Shown here: positions 1-7,926 of the stretch, piece after piece
Layout of the letters: every line of letters begins with the position of its first letter
Position numbering within the stretch: the first letter of the stretch is position 1
NCBI RefSeq assembly: GCF_004358345.1
Contig: NZ_CP037952.1
Location: forward strand, 1,240,001 to 1,304,000
Reading direction: 5' to 3'
DNA from: Parashewanella spongiae
GTDB taxonomy: Bacteria; Pseudomonadota; Gammaproteobacteria; Enterobacterales; Shewanellaceae
Length of the DNA: 64,000 nt
Program-made: the position numbers and the translations under genes
The notes under the pieces: generated by a model
Databases searched by the model: none
Seen by the model: the letters and a program-made list of their open reading frames with translations, nothing else
Told to the model about the DNA's origin: nothing

Positions 1-585
1 ATTGTTAATCCTAACTTATTCATTACCAAAGGCGCTTTTTTAGATTGCATATTGGAAACCGCTATTAGTTCAGATGTGCCAGGGATGACTCGATGCCAGT
101 TAAGCCGAGATATTTATTCCACTAATGGCAAAGTGCTGTTACTCGAAAAAGGCAGTCATATTGTTGGGCAGTATCAAGGTGGATTACAGCAAGGGATAGC
201 TCGTATTTTTGTGTTGTGGGATCGTATCGAAACGCCTAACAGTGTGATCATAGATTTAGATTCAGCAGGCACTGATACCTTGGGTCGCAGTGGTCATAGC
301 GGTTTTGTTGATGGTCACTTTAAACAACGTTTTGGCAGTGCGATGTTACTGAGCTTGATAGGTGATATAGGTCAATACGCTGCTAATAAGGCCAATAGCG
401 GTAATAAAAATCAGATTCAATTTGGCAACACCATTGGCGGCAGTAAAGATCTAGCGGCTATCGCTTTACAAGATTCCATCGGTATTAAGCCGACATTACT
501 TAAAAATCAGGGCGAACACATCAATGTGTTTGTAGCTCGTGATCTAGATTTTAGGAGTGTCTATGATTTGCGACTTACCGACTAA
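1..585 (+). CDS. virB10: VirB10/TrbI-like type IV secretion protein (C-terminal part)
   Basis: The reading frame is open from base 1, so the gene begins outside the window and only the last 194 residues are seen. VirB10 is the inner-to-outer-membrane scaffold of type IV secretion; its C-terminal beta-barrel domain sits in the outer-membrane core complex. The visible part has the family look: a GAFLDC stretch, a PGM..C segment, a repeated GS/GQY strand pattern, and the conserved end with NQGEHINVFVARDLDF. An in-frame TTG at 52 is not a credible start because homologous sequence continues upstream of it. The stop overlaps the start of virB11, as in conjugation operons. The family call is strong; which conjugation system it belongs to is inferred. 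Confidence 0.9.
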   Translation: MVNPNLFITKGAFLDCILETAISSDVPGMTRCQLSRDIYSTNGKVLLLEKGSHIVGQYQGGLQQGIARIFVLWDRIETPNSVIIDLDSAGTDTLGRSGHSGFVDGHFKQRFGSAMLLSLIGDIGQYAANKANSGNKNQIQFGNTIGGSKDLAAIALQDSIGIKPTLLKNQGEHINVFVARDLDFRSVYDLRLTD

Positions 586-1591
586 AGTGAATCAGCACTG
601 TCAAAGTTTGGCACTCGATTCACACTTGAAACTATTATCTGAATTTTTAACTATGGCGTCTGTCACTGAAATAGTGATTAATCAGCCTCGGCAAGTGATC
701 ATCGAAACATCGCAAGGTTGGCAGTTTCATCAGCATGACAAACTCACATTTGAATATTGCCAACGACTTGCAAAATTAATTGCCACTTATTCAGGCCAAA
801 AACTGGATAGCCGCCATCCGATATTATCAGCGACTTTGCCTCAAGGTGAACGAGTTCAGATTGTCATTCCGCCTGTAACTATGGCAGGGAGAATAAGCTT
901 CACTATTCGTAAGCCCGCAGAAGTCAGTTTTACCCTAGCGGATTATCAACAGCAGGGTTATTTCAATCAATGCCGACCAAGCAAGAATAATCAAAGTAAT
1001 GATGATGAACTGAGTAAATTAAAGCAGCAAGGTGATATTGAGGGATTTCTAAGGCTGGCAATTAAGCAGCGGAAAAATATCATTGTTGCAGGTGCAACTG
1101 GCTCAGGTAAAACTACATTTTTTCGCTCTTTGTTGGAATTGGTTCCAAGGCATGAACGCTTAATTTCCATTGAAAATGTGGACGAACTGCAGCTATCGCG
1201 TACTCACCCAAATAGTGTCAGCTTGTTTTACTCGTCGGGGCAACAAGGTATTGCGCCGATCACTCAAAAGCAACTGTTAGAAGCAAGTTTACGCATGAAG
1301 CCCAACCGTGTGTTTGTTGCTGAGCTTATTCGTGGTGATGAAGCATTCTACTTTCTTCGGAATATCAACTCTGGACATCCCGGAAGCATTACGACGATGC
1401 ACGCTGGCAGCCCGAAACTGGCATTAGAGCAACTGGTATTGATGCTGAAAGAAAGTCAGGCGGGAAATTCGTTAGCCAGAGAAGACATCAAGCAACTCCT
1501 TCATTTATGTGTTGATGTGATTGTGCAACTACAAAACATCGATGGTAAAAGGTTTGTCAGTGAGGTGTATTATGAAAATCACACTGACTAA
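563..1591 (+). CDS. virB11: VirB11-like type IV secretion ATPase
   Basis: This is the hexameric traffic ATPase at the cytoplasmic base of the conjugation channel, 342 aa. It shows Walker A GATGSGKTT at about residue 175, an acidic Walker B-like segment (RVFVAELIRGDEAF), and the His box GHPGSITTMHAGS near residue 270, all typical of VirB11/PulE-type secretion ATPases. The ATG at 563 is chosen because AGGAG at 553-557 lies 5 nt upstream; a GTG at 557 overlaps that Shine-Dalgarno sequence and is less likely. The gene overlaps virB10 by 23 bp and virD4 by 20 bp, so the three are translationally coupled in one operon. Confidence 0.93.
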   Translation: MICDLPTKVNQHCQSLALDSHLKLLSEFLTMASVTEIVINQPRQVIIETSQGWQFHQHDKLTFEYCQRLAKLIATYSGQKLDSRHPILSATLPQGERVQIVIPPVTMAGRISFTIRKPAEVSFTLADYQQQGYFNQCRPSKNNQSNDDELSKLKQQGDIEGFLRLAIKQRKNIIVAGATGSGKTTFFRSLLELVPRHERLISIENVDELQLSRTHPNSVSLFYSSGQQGIAPITQKQLLEASLRMKPNRVFVAELIRGDEAFYFLRNINSGHPGSITTMHAGSPKLALEQLVLMLKESQAGNSLAREDIKQLLHLCVDVIVQLQNIDGKRFVSEVYYENHTD

Positions 1592-3416
1592 ATGGCATTA
1601 CCTTATACTGTTGGCGGTTGGTATATTGCTTAGCCTATGGCTTAGTAGCACCATTTATTTGTATTTCGCTAACCTTAATTATCATCAGGCTACACCCTTT
1701 ACCGTGTTTGAGTATGGCTACTATTATGGACACGACAATAAAACACGATTCTGGTTAACGCTGTCAGTGGTGTTTGGCTTCGCACCTTTTTCATTATTGA
1801 TGGCGGCCAAGTTCAAGACAAAAAAGTTACCACTATACGGTGAAGCACGATTCGCATCCGAAAAGGACATTAAACAAACAGGGCTACTTGGCAATAAAGG
1901 TATTGTTGTTGGTAAACAGTGCCAAATGTTCAATCAAAGATACTTACAATTCGGTGGCCAGCAGCACGTACTGATGTCAGCACCAACACGAAGCGGAAAA
2001 GGTGTTGGTGTGGTGATCCCTAATCTACTCAGTTGGCAGGATTCGGTTGTGGTGCTGGACATCAAGCAAGAGAACTGGAATATCACTGCAGGCTTTCGGC
2101 AGTCTCATGGTCAGCAATGTTACCTTCTAAATCTTGCGCCTCGGGACTATCGAAGCCACCGTTGGAACCCTTTGCATTACATCAGTAACGATCCAAGTTT
2201 TCGGATTAATGATATTCAGAAAATTGGCCAGATGCTGTTTCCAAATATCGATAATGAATCACCGGTTTGGCAAGCCTCATCACGCTCACTTTGGCTCGGT
2301 TTAGTGTTGTACCTTATCGAAACGCCACCATTGCCAGTGACGATGGGGGAAGTATTGAGGTTGTTGACTCAAGGGGATGAACATCTGGCTGAACAGATTA
2401 CACAGCGAATGGAGTCAAACACTCATTTATCAGCCCAATGTTTTTTATCATTGAAAGAATATCTTGATACACCAGAGCGAACCCGTGGTTCAATTCGTAA
2501 AAGCTTCACTTCTGCTTTGGAGCTTTTCTATAACCCTGTAATTGATGCGGTTACGGCAAGCAATGATTTTGATTTGCGAGAGTTACGCAAACAAAAAATC
2601 TCCATTTATGTCGGCGTCACACCTGACGACTTAACAAGGCTCGCACCACTCATTAATCTGTTTTTTCAACAGCTGATTGATCTCAATACCAGAGAGTTAC
2701 CAGAACAAAACCCGAGCTTGAAACATCAAGTATTACTACTGCTTGATGAGTTTGCTGCGATTGGAAAAATCAGCATTCTAAGTCGAGGGATCAGTTATGT
2801 TGCTGGCTACGGATTACGGCTACTCACTATTATTCAGTCTCCTTCGCAATTGCGTGAAATCTATGGGCATGATGGCGCAGAAACTTTAATCGAAAACCAT
2901 GCACTGCAAATTGTGTTTGCGCCAAAGAATCCCAAAGTGGCAAGGGAAATTTCTGAAACATTGGGCAATACCACCATTAATAACCGTAGTCGCAGCAAAC
3001 AGCTATCGGGCAAAGGCGGCAAAAGCGAGAACATCAGTGATCATCAACGAGCCTTACTACTCCCGCAAGAAATCATTCAGCTAGGGCAAGATAGAGCATT
3101 ATTACTTGTTGAAAATTGCCCGCCGATAAAATGCAACAAGATCCGCTGGTATCAAGATGGTTTTTTGATGAAGCGAGGTAATCAGAATGGAAAGCTGTTA
3201 TGGAAAACGCCTGTGATCTCGGAAGTAAAACCTAAAACAGTTCCTGTGACTCAATTTACGGCAAAGGCGAAACAAGAAGGTGATGATGCGTGTTCACCAG
3301 ATACGGCTTCAATGTCTTTTAATCATCAATCACAAGAAGAGGTAGAACTAACAGATATTGAGTTAGATGATTTGGTCGATGCTTTTAGTCAACAAGTTGT
3401 TCGAGGTAAAGAATGA
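1572..3416 (+). CDS. virD4: VirD4/TraG-type conjugative coupling protein
   Basis: The coupling protein is an inner-membrane ATPase that brings the relaxase-DNA complex to the secretion channel. This one has 614 aa with two N-terminal membrane segments (about residues 8-35 and 60-80), Walker A in APTRSGKGVG (about residue 140) and Walker B LLLLDEFAAIGKI (about residue 395), followed by the conserved SPSQLREIYG region. The ATG at 1572 is chosen over upstream alternatives because GAGG at 1562-1565 precedes it and MKITLTKWHY leads straight into the first membrane helix. The C-terminal tail of about 60 residues is acidic and probably disordered. It overlaps virB11 at its start, and its TGA overlaps the next ATG (ATGA). 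Confidence 0.94.
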   Translation: MKITLTKWHYLILLAVGILLSLWLSSTIYLYFANLNYHQATPFTVFEYGYYYGHDNKTRFWLTLSVVFGFAPFSLLMAAKFKTKKLPLYGEARFASEKDIKQTGLLGNKGIVVGKQCQMFNQRYLQFGGQQHVLMSAPTRSGKGVGVVIPNLLSWQDSVVVLDIKQENWNITAGFRQSHGQQCYLLNLAPRDYRSHRWNPLHYISNDPSFRINDIQKIGQMLFPNIDNESPVWQASSRSLWLGLVLYLIETPPLPVTMGEVLRLLTQGDEHLAEQITQRMESNTHLSAQCFLSLKEYLDTPERTRGSIRKSFTSALELFYNPVIDAVTASNDFDLRELRKQKISIYVGVTPDDLTRLAPLINLFFQQLIDLNTRELPEQNPSLKHQVLLLLDEFAAIGKISILSRGISYVAGYGLRLLTIIQSPSQLREIYGHDGAETLIENHALQIVFAPKNPKVAREISETLGNTTINNRSRSKQLSGKGGKSENISDHQRALLLPQEIIQLGQDRALLLVENCPPIKCNKIRWYQDGFLMKRGNQNGKLLWKTPVISEVKPKTVPVTQFTAKAKQEGDDACSPDTASMSFNHQSQEEVELTDIELDDLVDAFSQQVVRGKE

Positions 3417-4084
3417 GCACCGAAACAAAAATAACTCCTGAGATGAATAGCATTGAACTACTAACGAAAAAACATCTTAGTGAATCAGACAAGGCTAAAA
3501 ATATACCTGTATTTCCTGCCCTTGATGAACAGTTAAACAAAGTGGACTGTTATCAAAAACCACAACCTGCCGAATCGAGATTACCCGTGAATCTGAGCCA
3601 ACGTTATTTTTCAGTACAAAATAAGTTTTACTTTAGAACGCCACCACAATCACTGGCTTTTACAGACAAAAAGGTAAAACTTCAAACAAGGCTAACTAAC
3701 CGCAAAATTGTCACGGATTTACTGGTCATAGCGTCTAATCGTCAATGGTCAGAAGTACGTTTATCCGGTTGTCAGGCGTTCAAAAAAGAGGCTTGGTATC
3801 AAGCACAAACGCAAGGTTTTAAAGTCACAGGTTATCGCCCAAATGAAGCTGATTTAAAACGTCTCTCTCAATCTCAAGAGCCAAAAAAATCAGAGGCAGC
3901 CAATCAACAGATAAATCCAAAGGAGATTTTAAAGAAAGCAAGTGAAGTTGAGCGTCACTTACCTGAAGGCAGCAGGCAGAAATTTATGGATAAAGTGATG
4001 CAAAAAATCGGAATTACTCCGAAAAAGCAATACGACAAATTTCAATCAAAATCACAGGAGCAAGAAAATGAACTTGAACGATAA
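3413..4084 (+). CDS. LPD7-domain protein of the conjugation operon
   Basis: A 223-aa protein coupled to virD4 by a 4-bp ATGA overlap. Residues about 65-150 resemble the large polyvalent-protein-associated domain LPD7: a strand, then LLVIASNRQWSEVRLSG, then FKKEAWYQAQTQGFKVTGY, then P.E.DL..L. In many conjugative systems LPD7 forms the C-terminal part of the relaxase; here it stands alone, while the relaxase gene at 6587-7231 ends right after its nuclease domain. The C-terminal 70 residues are charged and lysine-rich. A role in DNA processing with the relaxase is inferred. The domain call comes from pattern recognition only. Confidence 0.7.
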   Translation: MSTETKITPEMNSIELLTKKHLSESDKAKNIPVFPALDEQLNKVDCYQKPQPAESRLPVNLSQRYFSVQNKFYFRTPPQSLAFTDKKVKLQTRLTNRKIVTDLLVIASNRQWSEVRLSGCQAFKKEAWYQAQTQGFKVTGYRPNEADLKRLSQSQEPKKSEAANQQINPKEILKKASEVERHLPEGSRQKFMDKVMQKIGITPKKQYDKFQSKSQEQENELER

Positions 4085-4217
4085 ATTATTAACACTGAAT
4101 AGTGCAGGGGAAGAAGTTGAACTTACTCAGCAAGAAGCAGAAGAGCTAGGCGCCGTTGAAGAAACAGCAATTACGGAAAAGGAAGCTGTTGAGTCTACTC
4201 AAACTGATGAGGGCTAA
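4068..4217 (+). CDS. Small acidic protein, 49 aa
   Basis: This short ORF starts 17 bp inside the end of the LPD7 gene. It has a good Shine-Dalgarno sequence, AGGAG at 4056-4060, 7 nt before its ATG, and ends 3 bp before the ArdC-like gene, so it fits the operon spacing exactly. The product is very acidic, rich in Glu (EEVELTQQEAEELGAVEE), with no membrane segment or cysteine. I do not recognise it. Small acidic proteins next to antirestriction genes can be DNA mimics, but nothing here proves that. The evidence that it is translated is its position and ribosome binding site. Confidence 0.55.
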   Translation: MNLNDKLLTLNSAGEEVELTQQEAEELGAVEETAITEKEAVESTQTDEG

Positions 4218-4220
4218 AGT

Positions 4221-5222
4221 ATGGCGGCAGATGATAAAAAGATTCCGTATTATCAGCGGATAGCGAATGAGCTAATTGAACAACTCAAAGTCGGAGCAGC
4301 ACCTTGGCAAGTGCCGTGGGAAGCTGGAGTTCCAAAAATGCCACATAATCCGATAAGCGGTACTCGCTACAAAGGCGCAAACGCCCTTTGGTTAGCGATG
4401 CAAGGCAGAGGTGACTCCCGTTGGATGACCTACAAACAGGCACAGGGCATTGATGCTCAAGTTAAGAAAACCGAAAGAGGCACATTGGTTCAATACTGGA
4501 AGCTGTTTGATCAAATCACTAAAAAAGATGATAACGGCAAACCAATTTTAGGTAGTGACGGAACACCGATTAAAACCACAATCAAACTGGATAAACCTAG
4601 AGTGTTTTCTGCCATAGTGTTCAATGCTGAGCAAATTGAAGGGTTACCAGAGTTAGAGGCCAAAGCAGAACCTGACTGGCAACGGCATGAACGAGCAGAG
4701 AAAATCATTAACGCTTTAGGTGTGCCAATCTGTCATGATCAGCACAATAACGCCTACTATTGCCCTTCAACTGACAGCATTCATTTACCAAGACGAGAAC
4801 AGTTTGATACCGCAGACAAATTTTATGCAACCATTCTGCACGAATGCGGTCACGCAAGCGGCGCAAGTCATCGCCTAGACCGTGATCTAACAGGCCGCTT
4901 TGGTGATGAATCTTATGCTAAAGAAGAATTAAGAGCTGAAATCGGCTCATTAATGCTCGGTGATGAATTGCAAATCGGTCACGATTACGGCCAACATGCC
5001 GCCTACGTAGACCACTGGGTTAAGGTACTGCAAGATGATCCCAAAGAGATTTTAAGGGCATCAAGGGATGCAGAGAAAATTCATGATTATGTGATGGAGT
5101 TTGAGAAGGAAAACAGCAAGGTGGTGACTGTTGAGCAAAGTCGCTCTAGTCAGCCTAAGAGTGTAGTTGAGTTGGCTGAGAGGTTGAAGGTAAGGGAATT
5201 GGGCGAGGAGTTAGAGAGGTGA
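4221..5222 (+). CDS. ardC: ArdC-like antirestriction protein with zincin domain
   Basis: A 333-aa protein. The N-terminal part (residues about 8-130: YYQRIANELIEQLKVG, PWQVPWEAG, NP.SGTRYKGANALWL) matches the ssDNA-binding domain of ArdC and of RP4 TraC primase C-termini. The C-terminal part is a zinc metallopeptidase-like fold with the HECGH motif (HExxH) near residue 207 and a downstream E (EELRAEIGSLML) near 234 as probable third ligand. In conjugative elements ArdC-type proteins protect incoming DNA against host restriction. It is the last gene of the + strand transfer operon, 3 bp after the small acidic ORF. Family confidence is high; antirestriction activity is inferred from the family. 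Confidence 0.88.
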   Translation: MAADDKKIPYYQRIANELIEQLKVGAAPWQVPWEAGVPKMPHNPISGTRYKGANALWLAMQGRGDSRWMTYKQAQGIDAQVKKTERGTLVQYWKLFDQITKKDDNGKPILGSDGTPIKTTIKLDKPRVFSAIVFNAEQIEGLPELEAKAEPDWQRHERAEKIINALGVPICHDQHNNAYYCPSTDSIHLPRREQFDTADKFYATILHECGHASGASHRLDRDLTGRFGDESYAKEELRAEIGSLMLGDELQIGHDYGQHAAYVDHWVKVLQDDPKEILRASRDAEKIHDYVMEFEKENSKVVTVEQSRSSQPKSVVELAERLKVRELGEELER

Positions 5223-5288
5223 CTCTAGCTGACGTTAAGTTACAGCTGAAGTCACGTATATTATTTGTAATGAAAATTGAAGTTGCAG

Positions 5289-5960
5289 TTATTTTTGAAT
5301 AGCATCAGATTCTTCAGCTTTTGGTTCTTCTGGGCTCTTTTTTTCAAGGTTTTCTTTAAGTTCCTTGATTTGACTTGATGCTGAATCAGCGATTTTTTGA
5401 GTTGAACGTTTGATGGAATTGGTTGATGATTCGATGATAGCCCTTACTGCTTCAGAGTCGTCACGGGAGAAGGTGGCAATATTATTCAAAGACTCCTCGT
5501 CATTTGAATCGTAATAGCTGGCTGCCTCGAAGCTTAATTTATTCGCAACAAGCATTGTTGGGAAGCTAGAACGAAAGCTATTATAGTTTTTCACCGATTT
5601 ATTATACGACTCTCTTCTTTCCGAAATGCTGTTTTCTAAATCATGAAGTTGATCCATTAACTTAAGATACGTTTCATTAGCCTTTAATTCTGGAAAGCTT
5701 TGGGATAAAGCAGATAAGTTTTCTATACTCGCTGTTTGAGCTGATGAAACTTGGAGGTGTGTAAGTTTTTCATGATCTCCAACACCCTTAGCAATATCAA
5801 TAATACGAGAAGCTAAGTCAGTTCGTTTTTTCTGAGAGACTTGAATATTGGAAGATTGCTCAATAATTTCTTGTTTTTGAGCTTGAAGTTTGTTGTAGGT
5901 GGTAATTCCCCAAAATGCGAAACCTATAGCAATGATAAATAGCAGTACAATAAAATCCAT
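5289..5960 (-). CDS. LemA-like membrane-anchored coiled-coil protein
   Basis: A 223-aa protein with one N-terminal membrane helix (residues about 3-20) followed by helical bundle sequence. It keeps the LemA pattern: YN.L...+QEI..., R.DL...I.D..KG...HE, then FPELKANE with L..QL..LENSI..RRE.YN..V..YN..R..FP. LemA proteins are single-pass proteins of unclear function with a cytoplasmic or periplasmic four-helix bundle. The C-terminal 50 residues are charged (KEL.E.LEKKSPEEPKAEESD) and probably disordered. The gene is convergent with the ArdC-like gene and divergent from the DUF3592-like gene at 6079. It looks like cargo of the mobile element. Confidence 0.75.
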   Translation of the reverse strand: MDFIVLLFIIAIGFAFWGITTYNKLQAQKQEIIEQSSNIQVSQKKRTDLASRIIDIAKGVGDHEKLTHLQVSSAQTASIENLSALSQSFPELKANETYLKLMDQLHDLENSISERRESYNKSVKNYNSFRSSFPTMLVANKLSFEAASYYDSNDEESLNNIATFSRDDSEAVRAIIESSTNSIKRSTQKIADSASSQIKELKENLEKKSPEEPKAEESDAIQK

Positions 5961-6078
5961 GTCTTTCTTCCTTGATGAATCGAATTAATTGTTTATCTTC
6001 AATAAACTATCATGTTAAATGAGAAAATAGAATTACTCTTGAATTTTGTTTTTCGAGGAATTTAACAAGGACATACAA

Positions 6079-6576
6079 ATGGATTTGATAGAAACATATA
6101 ACAATACGCCATTGTTCATATTAATAGTGCTTGTGTCACTAATTTTTGTGACTATCTATTACTCCATTTTTTCTATAGGTAGAGCTGTTAGGACATTCTT
6201 TTTTCCTTCCGTTATGGGAAAAATTATTGAGTCTGACGTTGTTTCTAAAGTATCTGATTTGAATACAGAACCAAATGCTAGAAAGCAGGTTTATCAAACA
6301 GAAATTTTGTATAAATATAATGTTGATGGGAAAGCTTACACTTCAAATAAACTAAGCTGGCATGAGCTTAAATCAACCATTCATTCAATTCATGAATCAG
6401 AGTTGAGTGATTTTGAGGAAGGGAAGTTAGTTAAGGTGTACTACAACCCAAAGAAACCATCGGTGGCTGTATTAAAGAGAGGTTTAGTCTTTGCTTCTTT
6501 CTTCAATTTACTTTTTTTATTTTTATCTATAGCGACTGTTTTTTTTATCATTTTTAAGAAGTATTTGGTTGTGTAG
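6079..6576 (+). CDS. DUF3592-like membrane protein
   Basis: A 165-aa protein with a membrane helix near each end (about residues 10-35 and 135-160) and a soluble beta-rich middle part. The middle has the DUF3592 look: G.IIESDV, Y...I.YKYNVDGK.YTSNKLS, then G+.V.VYYNPK.P..AVL+RG. The ATG at 6079 is preferred over an in-frame TTG at 6046, because AAGG at 6067-6070 precedes it by 8 nt. Function is unknown; the family is widespread in bacterial membranes. It lies between the divergent LemA-like gene and the convergent relaxase gene, so it is probably cargo of the conjugative element. Confidence 0.65.
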   Translation: MDLIETYNNTPLFILIVLVSLIFVTIYYSIFSIGRAVRTFFFPSVMGKIIESDVVSKVSDLNTEPNARKQVYQTEILYKYNVDGKAYTSNKLSWHELKSTIHSIHESELSDFEEGKLVKVYYNPKKPSVAVLKRGLVFASFFNLLFLFLSIATVFFIIFKKYLVV

Positions 6577-6586
6577 GTTGGGCTAT

Positions 6587-7231
6587 CTATAAATCGTTTT
6601 CTTGCTCCCGTTTTTTAAGAGGTGTCATATTACTGGTGGCTAACAATCTATTCAAATGCGGTGTCGCTTCAGCAGCTACGCCTAGTCTTTCCAATTCATT
6701 AGCAAATTGTTCTCGCCAGATTTGCGGCTGTCCTTTCTTGATATGAAGTCGTTTACCGTCAAAGCCTAGATTTTTAATGGTGAGGTGAACGTGTGGGTTG
6801 TCGGTATCAGTGTGTAGGGCAAAGACGTATTGATAATTTTCTGCAAAGGTCTTTTTAGCAAACGCTCTTGCCGCTTGTTTTACAGCTTTCGGTTCGGTGC
6901 CGTTCGGCATGGAAAGGACTATGTGAGTAGTGTGACGAGTGTTTGCTTTTGTTGAAGTTGTATCGCTACACCATTGTTCTGCCATTTGATGTAAGTCGTC
7001 AGTGTCTTGGTAAACTTGTCCAAGCTCGTCTTCAACATCAAGCTGGCCGTTACGACTGATGTATTCAAAGTGGCTTTGAATATGTGCCATATTTTTACAA
7101 TGACCACTGATTTTAACCATAACTTCAGGCGGTTTTTTATTGTAATGCCGAAGTGATTTTATACGGTTAGATTTGAATCTCACATCACCAAAAAGTAAGT
7201 TAGATATTTGATCTCGCAAAAGGTTAGTCAT
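6587..7231 (-). CDS. VirD2/MOB-P type relaxase, nuclease domain only
   Basis: The relaxase nicks the transfer origin and stays attached to the 5' end of the transferred strand. The 214-aa product carries the expected motifs: FEYISRNG with the likely catalytic tyrosine at Y57, a later VLSMP strand, and the metal-binding HxDxDNPHVHL motif at about residues 138-148. It ends shortly after the nuclease domain (ATPHLNRLLATS), whereas many relatives continue for hundreds of residues, often into LPD7. Here an LPD7 protein is encoded separately at 3413-4084, suggesting a split relaxase or a C-terminal truncation. The gene overlaps the MobC-like gene by 8 bp, so both are probably co-translated. Confidence 0.85.
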   Translation of the reverse strand: MTNLLRDQISNLLFGDVRFKSNRIKSLRHYNKKPPEVMVKISGHCKNMAHIQSHFEYISRNGQLDVEDELGQVYQDTDDLHQMAEQWCSDTTSTKANTRHTTHIVLSMPNGTEPKAVKQAARAFAKKTFAENYQYVFALHTDTDNPHVHLTIKNLGFDGKRLHIKKGQPQIWREQFANELERLGVAAEATPHLNRLLATSNMTPLKKREQENDL

Positions 7232-7745
7232 GGATATTCCAGCGATGACGATTTTGATGGAGCAGTTTGTAGACTTTGTTTTTATGTTCGTTTATTTGCT
7301 CTGATAGTCCTTCAATCATGAATTTAGTGATCTTGTCACTCTCCCTAAATTCAATATTAAGTACTCTGGCAATTTGATTTAGATTTCTACCAATAGCGGC
7401 AAGTTGACGATTGGAGTCTCGTAATACGCCCATTTCTTCTTTAGTAAGTATTGGTTCTCGGTAAAGGTTCGCCATTACGGAAGCATTTACCCAGCTAGTA
7501 TCACTCAAATAGCCTTCAGCCTTTGCCCGATAGCTGAGCTTTTTGTGGTTTTCATTTGAGAGCCTGACAGTAATTTTGTCGTTTCGGTTCTCACGAAAGT
7601 GATCGGTATTTGAAGCATCAGGTGATACTCGGTTGATCAGCATACGCAACATTTCCGCCTCACTCATTCCATGCGACTGACAGAAAATTTTCCAGTTAGA
7701 TTTTTCGACTTCAGATAGCAGAGTTTTAGTTAAATTGACTCCCAT
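7224..7745 (-). CDS. mobC: MobC-like relaxosome accessory protein
   Basis: A 173-aa protein just upstream of and overlapping the relaxase gene. It has the MobC signature: a ribbon-helix-helix-like front part (DKITVRLSNENHKKLSYRAK), then the conserved LRDSNRQLAAIGRNLNQIARVLN segment. Such proteins bind the transfer origin and help the relaxase melt or nick DNA. The order mobC-relaxase matches MOB-P mobilization modules. Because transfer origins usually lie just upstream of this gene pair, the intergenic region 7746-7926 is the place to look for oriT. Confidence 0.8.
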   Translation of the reverse strand: MGVNLTKTLLSEVEKSNWKIFCQSHGMSEAEMLRMLINRVSPDASNTDHFRENRNDKITVRLSNENHKKLSYRAKAEGYLSDTSWVNASVMANLYREPILTKEEMGVLRDSNRQLAAIGRNLNQIARVLNIEFRESDKITKFMIEGLSEQINEHKNKVYKLLHQNRHRWNIHD

Positions 7746-7835
7746 ATTTTATTCCTAAAATCACAAGAGAAAGCAACTATCGTTATGTCATGCTGTTTTT
7801 AAAATTGCTAGGTTTAGCAATGTGCTTTGAAGATG

Positions 7836-7890
7836 AAAAATGGCTTTAGTACCAAATGCCAGCAAATTTGGTACTAAATGCCATTTTTTT
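7836..7890. promoter_or_regulatory. Long inverted repeat: candidate oriT structure or bidirectional terminator
   Basis: Bases 7845-7857 (TTTAGTACCAAAT) and 7866-7878 are perfect 13-bp inverted arms with an 8-nt spacer. Outer arms AAAAATGGC and GCCATTTTT extend the stem with a single bulged base, and T-runs lie on both strands. It sits between the mobC start (7745) and the end of the Ntn-hydrolase gene (7927). Transcription from that gene would run into it, so a terminator is the simplest reading. Its place upstream of mobC also fits an oriT inverted repeat. Confidence 0.5.
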
Positions 7891-7926
7891 GCGAATCCTG
7901 CATTAGAAGTTAGAGGGGATAATAAG

